In this document: positions 13,331 to 24,679 of the stretch, piece by piece | How positions within the stretch are numbered: position 1 is the first letter of the stretch | How the letters are laid out: the number at the start of each line of letters is the position of its first letter | Assembly: GCF_964340395.1 (NCBI RefSeq) | Contig: NC_135557.1 | Location: forward strand, 2,408,187-2,472,186 | DNA: 64,000 bases | Reading direction: 5' to 3' | DNA from: Glandiceps talaboti | Taxonomy: Eukaryota; Hemichordata; Enteropneusta; Spengelidae | Program-made: the position numbers and the translations under genes | The notes under the pieces: generated by a model | Databases searched by the model: none | Told to the model about the DNA's origin: nothing | The model's input: the letters and a program-made list of their open reading frames with translations, nothing else

Positions 13331-15031
13331 TGTCCTTTTATAATGCCACTGTCTCTGTTTTCAACATGTCCTCTCACTTGCCACTTTTGTTGTTTCGCAC
13401 CGTGGCCCGTTTCATTTTGTGTCCACACTATTGTGCCAGTTTCGCACTGCAGACTGTTTTTTACGTCCTTTTATAATGCCACTGTCTCTGTTTTCAACAT
13501 GTCCTCTCACTTGCCACTTTTCTTGTTTCGCACCGTGGCCCGTTTCATTTCGTGTCAACACTATTGTGTCAGTTTCGCACTGCAGGCTGTTTTTTAATGT
13601 CCTTTTATAATGCCACTGTCTCTGTTTTCAACATGTCCTCTCACTTGCCACTTTTCTTGTTTCGCACCGTGGCCCGTTTCATTTCGTGTCAACACTATTG
13701 TGCTAGTTTCGCACTGCAGACTGTTTTTTAATGTCCTTTTATAATGCCACTGTCTCTGTTTTTAACATGTCCTCTCACTTGCCACTTTTCTTGTTTTCAC
13801 TGTGGCCTGTTTCATTTTGTGTCCACAATATTGTGCCAGTTTCGCACTGCAGACTGTTTTTTAATGTCCTTTTATAATGCCACTGTCTCTGTTTTCAACA
13901 TGTCCTCTCACTTGCCACTTTTCTTGTTTGGCACTGTGGCCTGTTTCATTTTGTGTCCACACTATTGTGCCAGTTTCGCACTGCAGACTGTTTTTTAATG
14001 TCCTTTTATAATGCCACTGTCTTTGTTTTCAACATGTCCTCTCACTTGCCACTTTTGTTGTTTCGCACCGTGGACCGTTTCATTTCGTGTCGACACTATT
14101 GTGCCAGTTTCGCACTGCAGACTGTTTTTTAACGTCCTTTTATAATGCCACTGTCTCTGTTTTCAACATGTCCTCTCACTTGCCACTTTTCTTGTTTCGC
14201 ACCGTGGCCCGTTTCATTTTGTGTCCACAATATTGTGCCAGTTTCGCACTGCAGACTGTTTTTTAATGTCCTTTTTTAATGCCACCGTCTCTGTTTTCAA
14301 CATGTCCTCTCACTTGCCACTTTTCTTGTTTCGCACCGTGGCCCGTTTCATTTCGTGTCAACACTATTGTGCCAGTTTCGCACTGCAGACTGTTTTTTAA
14401 TGTCCTTTTATAATGCCACTGTCTCTGTTTTCAACATGTCCTCTCACTTGCCACTTTTCTTGTTTCGCATTGTGGCCCGTTTCATTTTGTGTCCACACTA
14501 TTGTGCCAGTTTCGCACTGCAGACTGTTTTTTAATGTCCTTTTATAATGCCACTGTCTCTGTTTTCAATGTGTCCTCTCACTTGCCACTTTTCTTGTTTC
14601 GCACCGTGGCCCTTTTCATTACGTGTCCACACTATTGTGCCAGTTTCGCACTGCAGACTGTTTTTTAATGTCCTTTTATAATGCCACTGTCTCTGTTTTC
14701 AACATGTCCTCTCACTTGCCACTTTTCTTGTTTCGCACCGTGGCCCGTTTCATGACGTGTCCACACTATTGTGCCAGTTTCGCACTGCAGACTGTTTTTT
14801 AATGTCCTTTTTTAATGCCACTGTCTCTGTTTTCAACATGTCCTCTCACTTGCAACTTTTCTTGTTTCACACCGTGGCCCGTTTCATTTCGTGTCCACAC
14901 TATTGTGCCAGTTTCGCACTGCAGACTGTTTTTTAATGTCCTTTTATAATGCCACTGTCTTTGTTTTCAACATGTCCTCTCACTTGCCACTTTTCTTGTT
15001 TCGCACCGTGGACCATTTCATTTCGTGTCCA
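13331..15031 (+). repeat. Higher-order block of the 134 bp satellite, copy B
   Basis: This is the partner of 11,189-12,889. Single differences beyond each end (for example aacgtcc against aatgtcc at the left, aatattg against actattg at the right) mark where the near-identity stops. Confidence 0.85.
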
Positions 15032-16312
15032 CACTATTGTGCCAGTTTCGCACTGCAGACTGTTTTTTAACGTCCTTTTATAATGCCACTGTCTCTGTTT
15101 TCAACATGTCCTCTCACTTGCCACTTTTCTTGTTTCGCACCGTGGCCCGTTTCATTTTGTGTCCACAATATTGTGCCAGTTTCGCACTGCAGACTGTTTT
15201 TTAATGTCCTTTTATAATGCCACTGTCTCTGTTTTCAACATGTCCTCTCACTTGCCACTTTTCTTGTTTCGCACCGTGGCCCGTTTCATTTCGTGTCCAC
15301 ACTATTGTGCCAGTTTCGCACTGCAGACTGTTTTTTAATGTCCCTTTATAATGCCACTGTCTCTGTTTTCAATGTGTCCTCTCACTTGCCACTTTTCTTG
15401 TTTCGCACCGTGGCCCGTTTCATTACGTGTCCACACTATTGTGCCAGTTTCGCACTGCAGACTGTTTTTTAATGTCCTTTTTTAATGCCACTGTCTCTGT
15501 TTTCAACATGTCCTCTCACTTGCCACTTTTCTTGTTTCGCATTGTGGCCTGTTTCATTTTGTGTCCACAATATTGTGCCAGTTTCGCACTGCAGACTGTT
15601 TTTTAATGTCCTTTTATAATGCCAATGTCTCTGTTTTCAACATGTCCTCTCACTTGCCACTTTTCTTGTTTCGCACCGTGGCCCGTTTCATTTCGTGTCA
15701 ACACTATTGTGCTAGTTTCGCACTGCAGACTGTTTTTTAATGTCCTTTTATAATGCCACTGTCTCTGTTTTCAACATGTCCTCTCACTTGCCACTTTTCT
15801 TGTTTCGCACCGTGGCCCGTTTCATTACGTGTCCACACTATTGTGCCAGTTTCGCACTGCAGACTGTTTTTTAATGTCTTTTTATAATGCCACTGTCTCT
15901 GTTTTCAACATGTCCTCTCACTTGCCACTTTTCTTGTTTCGCACCGTGGCCCGTTTCATTTCGTGTCCACACTATTGTGCCAGTTTCGCACTGCAGGCTG
16001 TTTTTTAATGTCCTTTTATAATGCCACTGTCTCTGTTTTCAACATGTCCTCTCACTTGCCACTTTTGTTGTTTCGCACCGTGGCCCGTTTCATTACGTGT
16101 CCACAATATTGTGCCAGTTTCGCACTGCAGACTGTTTTTTAATGTCCTTTTATAATGCCACTGTCTCTGTTTTTAACATGTCCTCTCACTTGCCACTTTT
16201 CTTGTTTCGTACCGTGGCCCGTTTCATTTCGTGTCCACACTATTGTGCCAGTTTCGCACTGCAGACTGTTTTTTAATGTCCTTTTATAATGGCACTGTCT
16301 CTGTTTTCAATG

Positions 16313-16515
16313 TGCACCACTGACCTGTTATTTTTTCATCTCGTTTTACCCTTGCCACTGTGACCGTTTCGCACCAGTGGCCTGTTATTTTTTCATCTCG
16401 TTAAATACCCTTGCCACTGTGACCGTTTCGCACAGGTGGCCTCTTATTTTTTCATCCCGTTTTACCCTTGCCACTGTGAACATTTCGCACCAGTGGCCTG
16501 TCATTTTTTCCATCT
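16313..16515 (+). repeat. About 62 bp tandem repeat, three copies
   Basis: Three diverged units carry 'ttattttttcatc.cgtt' and 'cttgccactgtga'. They directly follow the 134 bp array and share short words with it (gtttcgcacc), so they may be an older relative. Confidence 0.8.
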
Positions 16516-16563
16516 TTACATGTATATCACAATTGTGTTTTTATTCACACAGGTTGCATATTT

Positions 16564-16767
16564 TTACACATCTGAGAATTCCGGAAGCACACATTCCATC
16601 CACTTAGTTGAGGTTTTCAAATCTCCTGGTTCATTCCAGCCATCACATTGATGAAGTACAAAATCTCCATAGGCATTCACAGAGAAAATCCTTAGCATTA
16701 GGATGTTTATGATTCCAAATTTGTAGCAGGCACTAACACTACAATCTCTTTGTCCATCCCATTGCAA
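16564..16767 (-). CDS. Possible exon of an unrecognised cysteine-containing protein
   Basis: An open frame of 67 codons on the minus strand has non-repetitive, protein-like composition, with several Cys and Trp (the segment around DGWNEPGDLKTSTKWMEC is the best). It looks like a fragment of an extracellular Cys-rich module, but no family is recognised and splice sites are unclear. It could be chance. Confidence 0.25.
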   Translation of the reverse strand: MQWDGQRDCSVSACYKFGIINILMLRIFSVNAYGDFVLHQCDGWNEPGDLKTSTKWMECVLPEFSDV

Positions 16768-17370
16768 TGATGGACTTCCTTACCAAAAGTAGGTAATTGG
16801 TGCATATTTTATATGTTCTTGTTGTGTTTGGGCTGCAAGTTCATTAACCTGATCGTGTAACACTTGAATACTTGACAGTGCTTGACTGACCAAATGTTTA
16901 ATTTGCTCTTCTCCCTCTGTTTAGTTTTTAAATTCCAAATCTTTGTTGTTCTTTAGGGGCTGTCGTCTTTGGGATTAAATTGAAATTTATATGTAGTGGT
17001 ACATCTCACTACGTCAGTATGTAGGATCAATGTCATTTGTTCTACCTTATCTGACTACCATCAGGCAGAACTTGGTTGTCGCCGATTATGTGTGGCGGAG
17101 TATACAACATACATATATATGGAGAGTATACATACATATATGTGTTGTCTTGTCTTCCATATACATGCTATATATGTAGTCCATCCTGGGATTCATAGTA
17201 GCAGATTACATCAGATTATATAGTCATCAGCTCCTCTCCACATTGAGGGTGTCCTCAAGGAAGGCTCTATTGGCCATAGAGTGATGGCTTTTCAGTCACA
17301 CATTAAAACCTGTTCATACAACATATCTGTATGCATAATCTGAAAGAAAGAAAGAAAAAGAAGTCATCAA
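16768..17370. other. Non-coding stretch with a short AT-rich palindrome
   Basis: No gene is supported. Around 17,104-17,150 the sequence caacatacatatatatgg is followed by catacatatatgtgttg, an imperfect inverted repeat. Confidence 0.5.
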
Positions 17371-18190
17371 AAATGACAGTCCCCGTTATGATTGGGTTTT
17401 AAGGAACTGGCAGTTTATGTTGTCATTTTCAAACCTGGTTAATGTTGTTTGGCCTCATATAGTTGTTTTTGATATCACTACTCTGTTCAAGCATGTCTGA
17501 GTTATGGCTTTGAACATGAAAACTGTGCCAACAAAATGGCTGCCAGGCAGCCATATCGGATTGTATCACGACGAAAATGGATTATGCACATGTATGTCAC
17601 AGAACACTGTGCTAATACCAACTTTGAATGAGATCTGTTCAAGCATGTCTGAGTTATGGCTTTGGACATGGAAAATTCGCAAACAAAATGGCTGCCAGGC
17701 AGCCATATTGGATTGTATCACGATGAAAATGGATATGCACTTGTATGTCACAGAACACTGTGGTAATACCAACTTTGAACGAGATCTATTCAAGCATGTC
17801 TGAGTTATGGCTTTGGACATGGAAAATTCGCAAACAAAATGGCTGCCAGGCAGCCATATTGGATCGTATCACGACAACAATGAAAATGCACATGTATGTC
17901 AAATAACACTGTCCTAATAGCAACTTTGAATGAGATCTGTTCACGCATGTCTGAGTTATGGCTTTGGACAGTGAAAATTCGCAAACAAAATGGCTGCTAG
18001 GCGGCCATATTGGATCGTATCATAAAACAAATTGACGTGCATATGTATGCCATAGTATGTTGCCCCTGTACCAAGTTTGAAAAAAAATCGGTCCAAGCAT
18101 TTCCAAGAAACTGCTGCGGACGGACGCACAGACAGACGGAACCCAATCCATAAGTCCCCGTCAGGACTTCGTCCGGCGGGGATTAATAAA
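17360..18190 (+). mobile_element. Non-autonomous repeat element, copy 2
   Basis: This is the most complete copy. The left end is gtccccgttatgattggg; then come four units of about 150 bp (starts near 17,488, 17,640, 17,790, 17,942), a 'gcccctgtaccaagtttga' segment and a GACG-rich tract. The right end reads AGTCCCCGTC, AGGACTTCGTCC, GGCGGGGATT and can fold into a GC-rich hairpin. The left end (TTATGATTGGGTT) and the reverse complement of the pre-hairpin right end (TTATGGATTGGGTT) are similar, possibly terminal inverted repeats. Confidence 0.75.
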
Positions 18191-18409
18191 TGTCTGTGTT
18201 CTGCCAAGGTTTAAGCTAGTGGAGTCAATATCCCATAGGCTGCAACAAAATGGGGACATTTTACCTCAGGATGTCAACAATCATCAGTTGATAATAAAAC
18301 CGTAAGACTATTTTTGATAGATAATCAACTACCCAGTTAGTCCACAATCAAAAGTAATACTATAATATATAAGCCTAGTAAACTGTGTTTGCAAATATCA
18401 AGGGGAGGA

Positions 18410-19100
18410 ATTCAAAATGTCAACATTGCCGAAACAAAACTGTCTCCCCTGACATCATTTACGATGTCAATAAAGGTGCTGTTCCTAGAAATTTCCACTA
18501 AATTTTGACTATCAATACATTGTTTTATACAAGGATATGGCTATGAGTGAACTCAAAACAGTTTATGTAGGGATCAGACTGCTGCAATGTTTAGTTTATA
18601 TTCTGACTACATATTTGCTCTTGATAATAAGCATGTCGGCAAAAAGCGCCACTTTCGCATCCCGATTCGGACTCGCATACTTCCAATTTGTGGGCATTTT
18701 TTACTGCTTTTAGGCAAAAGTTAGTGATAACTTTTTGTTGTTCTGCTAAATAAGGAATTATATTTACAAATACTAACTTTTCAACAGGTATGGAGGTGAC
18801 GATATTTTAGTACACTTTCATTGTTGGTGCTGCACTGACTATTGCGCCATCATCAGATTAGTGAGCCGTTAATTAATTTTGTTCAAATATGACTGAAAAT
18901 AACATTTTTTATCAAATTTTCACCCATTTTGTCCTTATAACCAGTGTAGGAACATGAATGTTGGTACATGTATTTTGTATTTTATTTATGATATAAATAT
19001 ATTGGGTTATTTGTGATATGACAATAAATATGCAACACACATTTTTTTAACAAAATTTTATTAATTTAACCCAAATTCTAGCTGTATATGTGATGTTTGG
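18410..19100 (+). repeat. Dispersed block, inverted partner of 53,335-54,045
   Basis: Ordered matching words are shared with the reverse complement of the 53-54 kb block: 'gacatcatttacgatgtcaa', 'gcatgtcggcaaa', 'gggcattttttac', 'gatattttagtacactttca', 'gagccgttaatta' and 'ttatttgtgat'. It has no long open frame. It is probably a non-autonomous transposon or the terminal region of one. Confidence 0.7.
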
Positions 19101-22100
19101 ATGTGTGTAATTGGAAGTGTAATGTAGAAAATTTATTTGGCTTTAAAACGATACCTAAGTTTCAAAGATTAGACAATTACAAGTATTTGTATATCAATTT
19201 GATAACATACAATGTAACACTCACTCATACTTTTCTTATGTGTACGCTAATGATCCAGGGGCCTAGTGGATAGCATACATGCACAGTCCCATGGGGAGAA
19301 TAGTGGTGAAAGAGTTATCCCTTTAATTACCGTTCGAATGTAAATATCTGCGAGATTACGCTAACACAAGCTATATACAACAGGTTAATGTAACTCATAG
19401 TTTAAAGACATTACTGAGGGGCTAGCTTTCAAATATGAGTAAGCTTAAGGGAGCCATACACCCATTCTGGTATAGTATGTACATTTGACCATGTTTGACC
19501 CAAGAAAACAGTGACTTTTACATGAATTTTGAGCAAAATTTGTATGGGTTTTTAAAAATGGCGAGAACACAACCATTACGCACAGATCCACAGCAGGACG
19601 GGGAAGTTTCTGGGCTATTTTTGATGTTGTTGTTGTTAAAAATCACTGTTCAAGACATTAGTGAGTGTGTATATATAGACACACATGGGATCAACGTCCA
19701 TCATGTTGGAAATGTTAGTGTCAACAAATCAAATCTCGGTCGTAAAATGGCCAGTGTCGTGTCATTGAAGAAGTGTAATATAAGATCAGCTAATCGTAAT
19801 ACTACGATGTCAAAATGGTGACACTCCGAAATTACGATAGGTATTTCCGTATTTATGATTGTCAGCATGGGCAAGATATCAATAAACACTGCATGGTGCA
19901 AGGCAATTAAACAAACTGCTTGTAAAGTAATTATCTGAATGATAACAATGTCAACATATTTGACATCGCAAATCTGAATGCTATACCTAGAATGCAACGG
20001 GATGTCAACACAGATATGTGTTGATGCCAGGTGACAGAGATAGCAGCGTTTTGCCTTGAAGAAGCACATAAAATTGGGAGCACTTTTTGAAGACTTCAAC
20101 ACTATCAAAGTAAATATTCATATGAATATGTTCAGAATTTTCCATGTGTTGTATTATGAATGAAATGTCTTCATGTACTCAGTTCAAAACAGCCAGATAT
20201 GCATTTTCAAACTACATGTACTAGAATTATGTGACCATGTATTTCTAATTTCCTTTTTGTTTTAGAGTGTCAGATTTTTAGTATGTCATGGTTATTATCT
20301 CAAAACAAGCTGAGCAATACTATTTCTGATACTTCATTTGTATGTTAGAGTCAGGTTTAATATCAATCAGTTGAGATCAAAGTAAATGTGTAATAAATTA
20401 TAGAAACAAATTGTAACTTTTCTTGACAAGTGTTCAACTGAATTTCATGAGTATTTACATAAACTATTGAACTATCGAGATACATGTAAGTCATCTGTTT
20501 ATGTAATGTTTTGTGTGAAGTGTATCGCAGAAGTGAACATTTATGTGCATGTTTCATTGAAATAATAGCAAAATACACATAGTTCATTTCTTGTTCTATA
20601 GAGTATGTTTGAACTCTAGCAAAATGTAGACATGCATACACACATACAGGTATTCCATTGACCAGGCATTGCACAATGAAACTTATTTTCATTTTTTCAT
20701 CCTTGCAAATTTTATTGTCAGTTCAAGTGTTTTGTTGTTAGTGCATTGTATGATTTACAATTTTGACATCATCCAGAGTCAACATACAAAAGAAATATTG
20801 AGAATAATAGACCTTGTCATTCTTGTTATTGAATTTCAGGAAAAGAATACAATAAACCTAGGATACACCTGCACCTATTGAAATTGATATTTCAAAGGGT
20901 CTACTCAATATTGATGATGAGCTTTGTATGGACAATTTTCATACCCAACAGAGTGTACCAGGAAGAGGCATTACTTGATTGAACAGTGAGCTTCTACTCC
21001 TTACACACTCAAGAAATAAGGACGAACATTGACAGTGGTATAACATGTATATTCTCAAAATGGAAAAAAAATACATGCACATGTATAATTGTTCATGACA
21101 GTATCAGTCTAAGATTTGTACCTATTTTATCATCTACATATTTTTTTCTTCACATTTTGATAACATTTATATTGCAAATAGTGTTGTATAGTTGTTTGTA
21201 GCTCAAATTCTTATTCTGTATCACTAGTTTATTTGAGGGCATCATACAAGATGTTGAAAGTGTCTTGTTTGTTATCTTCCTGTATCAACTTGGTTTTATA
21301 GTTTTACATGTAGTTCACAAATGAAGCAATGTAGGTTTATGTATGCATCTGGGTAGTTTAGATGCCACAGAATGTGTTACATGCCAATGAGATCGACAGG
21401 TAATTTAACTAGTAGCACATGTACATTGTAAAATACTTTTTTTTCTGAATTCAAGTAAGTATATTGCTACATGTTTTGCCCATCATAAGTTCAATCCTCA
21501 ACACTTCTGATGAATACAACCGCAGTCATTTTGAATAGCTAATTATGTCACATGACACTGCTGAGGTTACAATATCCATGTATTTTATACTAGATGCAGC
21601 CATTGGATTTTTGGGACCGTAAGAAGTATGCTGAAAATATTTCATATATCAAAATCAAGTTCAACAATACACATGTAGTAACATACTAGGGGACTGTCAA
21701 TTGACATTGCATAAACATGTACATTGTCACTACTAGTAACAAGGACTATAACTTATGTAGCAATGACAATTTACCATATCTTTGCCATTTATCTACTCCC
21801 TGACTTCTCCTGATTGTTAGTGTCTCATTTCTATTTTTTCTTCTTATATTACCGATGCTAATGAAAAAATATCACAGATTAATTCCGTCATTTTTTTAGA
21901 GACTGTGAACTATTTTTGAAAAACAGTGAAGTGATGTGACCAAATTATTTATTTTTAGGTCCTCTGTGTCACACTAAGTTGGAAAGTGTATAGTAATATT
22001 AGACAAAGAGAAGTCACATTGGGCCGAGGGCCCTAGTGATATGATACTCCTCCTTTTTGAATTCTGGGATGACGTTTCAGATTTATCAAATACATTCAGC

Positions 22101-22270
22101 ACTTGATGAATATTAAAGATCATTTTTATGTTATAGATATTGTTTGTTGTTGTATATTTGCATGCTAAGGCACAACCATGTAATAATGAGCAATCAAATG
22201 ATATGAAAGTCAAAAAAGTCTTATGTCCACCTTCAAAATACAGAAAAAAATATATCAAGAAAACTATGAT
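19101..22270. other. AT-rich intergenic DNA
   Basis: No coding region I can support. Open frames at 19,495-19,821 (+) and 19,701-20,108 (-) overlap each other, have no recognisable motif and could be chance. Confidence 0.5.
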
Positions 22271-22274
22271 TTGT

Positions 22275-23935
22275 GTATTAGAGGCCATTTTGAATATTTA
22301 ATAATGTCATGTGACAAACATTTGCATATTTTTGGGATCTATGTTGCATTTTGATTCCACAAATATATGGTTATACCAGATGACACTTGGCCAGTTTGGA
22401 CTCAAGCACACTTGTATTGTATACATGTACCGGTATTTACATGCATGTACATTTTTTGCATCATGTCACACAGATATATCATGTTTACCATTTATATGAT
22501 ACCTAAAAACCACCATTTTGTGCCCAAATATTTACATATTATAATGTATTTGCAAATAATTCAACATATTTATGACATTGAACAACAAAGTGCAATGAAA
22601 AAGAAGATTTTTTAGGTTCACCAATTCAAAATGAAGAATTTGTGAAAAATTCAATAGCTTTATTGTAGTGACGGCCATTTTGAATATTTAATGAAGTCAT
22701 GTGATCAAAATTTGCATATTTTGGGGATCATTGTTATATGTTGATTCTAAAAATATGTGGTTATACCTGGTCAAACTTGGTCAGTTTGGACTCAAGCATT
22801 CCTGTAATATGACACTTTCACTTTTTTGAATTCCATGCTAATGTATTACCGTATGTTTACCCTGTACATGACTAAAAACAAAGATTTTGTGCCCAAATAT
22901 TTACATATTAAAAAATATTAGCATATAATTCTGCATGCTTATGACATTGAACAACAAATTGCAATGAAAAATGAAGAATGTTTCAGGTTTCACCAATACG
23001 AATTGAAGAATTTGTGAAAAATTCAATAACTTTATTATAGTGGTGGCCATTTTGAATATTTAATGAAGTTACATGATCAAAATTTGCATATTTTTGGGAT
23101 CATTGTGATATGTTGATTCCAAAAATATATGGTTATACAAGGTTAAAATTAGTCAGTTTGGACTCAAGCACTCATGTAAAATGACAATTTTCACTTTTTG
23201 AATTTCCTGCCAATGTATCAAATTACCATATGTTTACCCTGAAGATTTTGTGCCCAAATATGTACATATTATAAAATATTTGCATATAATTTCGCATGCT
23301 TATGACATTGAACAACAAATTGCAATGAAAAGTGAAGAATTATGTGTTTCTCCAATACAAATTGAAGAATGTGTGAAAAATCTAAAAACTTTATTGCGGT
23401 GGTGGCCATTTTGATTATTTAATGAGGTTACATGACCAAAATGTGCATACATGTATCTTTGGGATTCTTTTGTTATGTCAGTCCAAAAATATATTATTTT
23501 ATCAGATCATCATTGGTCAGTTTGAACTCAAACAATCCTGCAATACGGTACTTTCACTCTTTGAATTCCATGCAAAAGTAGCAAGTTTCCATATGTTTAC
23601 CAGATACTATATTGGGTGAAAATCAAAATTATCCTCCTAAATCATATCATGTAATATTTCCATATTATTCCACAGGCTTGTAACATTGGGGGCTAAAATG
23701 CAGTAAAAAAATGAGAATTTTTTTATTCTTAACAATACAAATTAAAAAATGTGTAAAATTTTCAAAAACTTTATCAGTGGCTATTTTGAATATTTAATGA
23801 TGTCACGTGACCAAAATGTGCATACTTTAGGAAAATATTATATATATCGATTCCATAAATGTATAGTTATCTTGGGTCATCCTTGGTCAGTTTGGACACT
23901 AGGTGTTATGTAACATGATACACCTATCATCCTCT
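22275..23935 (+). repeat. About 375 bp tandem satellite, a little over four copies
   Basis: Each unit starts with 'ggccattttgaatatttaatga', at about 22,282, 22,672, 23,046, 23,404 and 23,782. It continues with 'atttgcatatttttgggatc', 'ttggtcagtttggactcaag', 'tttgtgcccaaatat' and 'gacattgaacaacaaa'. Copies are 10-25% diverged by eye, so the array is old. Confidence 0.85.
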
Positions 23936-24315
23936 CAGGGGCCTGGGGTTCAAAGGGTTAAAATACTACTGTAACAAGAAATCCAGCACCATATCTCACA
24001 TTAGAAGTAATTTTTATCAACTGACAAACATTACAGTAGTAAATTTAAAAGCTGTTATCATTGAAGGAGGGAAAGTTTTGTCAAAATTTGGTCAAAAGTG
24101 TAAAATGAAGTTCAGCAATCACATTGACACCAGACCCCCCCCCCCCCCCTAAATGAACGAATTTTGCTTATTGAGCTTGTGTGACATCATCTGATTGTCC
24201 CTTACAGTCTACTGTTTCATTAGCACTAGCAGGGCTCAAAATAATGGCCTTTTACTTGCCCCGGACAAGTGATTTAGCCACTTGGGCAATTAATTTAAAA
24301 ATAGCGCCACTGGCA
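23936..24315. other. Non-coding stretch with a C-run
   Basis: No gene. A run of about 15 C occurs near 24,135. Confidence 0.5.
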
Positions 24316-24679
24316 TTTTAGCACAACTGTACAGTTTTAAAAATGTTTATCCACATACTGATCCATGCTACAACTGTAGGTATAGGTGTTCATTTGCTGA
24401 ATGACCAGTTACCTGTCCAACCATGTTATCTTTGCAATATAAAACATGATCATTTGACTGTGGTCATGTTGCTAGACATATTTGCATACATTTTTTGAAC
24501 GTTCATTCACATTTTTAGCCCTTATTCGCATATTACTCATGGAATCATCATGTCATGAACAAATCTTAAATTAAACACCCCCAATTGGTCAGGCAGTTTT
24601 GACTAAGTTTAAGTCGTTTACACACACACATTTCTCCATGGCTATAGCACTACTGAACCTCAGTTCAGTTGTGCTAAAA
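24316..24679. mobile_element. Small element with 14 bp terminal inverted repeats
   Basis: TTTTAGCACAACTG at 24,316-24,329 is repeated as its exact reverse complement at 24,666-24,679. Just inside the right end is the hairpin AGCACTACTGAACC / GGTTCAGTTGTGCT (one base different here). The right part is shared with 32,000-32,325. The interior has no coding capacity. Confidence 0.6.

Larger units (their letters stand above)
7330..16312 (+). repeat. 134 bp satellite array, about 66 copies
   Basis: A unit containing cgcactgcagactgtttttt recurs every 134 bp: starts at 7551, 7685, 7819, 7953 and so on. Some units are a few bases shorter where 'cttttcttgtttcg' is replaced by 'ctcatcttttcg'. The first 170 bp is degenerate. 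Most units differ at a handful of positions (gtccacac/gtcaacac/gtcgacac; ttcgcacc/ttggcacc/ttcgtacc). Open frames of 60-125 codons occur because a unit lacks some stops; they repeat with the unit and are not genes. Confidence 0.97.

Noticed and set aside
7929-13998. Many plus-strand frames of 60-103 codons in the satellite
   Set aside because: They recur with the 134 bp unit and start or stop with single-base variants; no splice or homology support.
19701-20108. 135-codon minus-strand frame
   Set aside because: No motif, and it overlaps an equally featureless plus-strand frame of 108 codons; composition gives no support.
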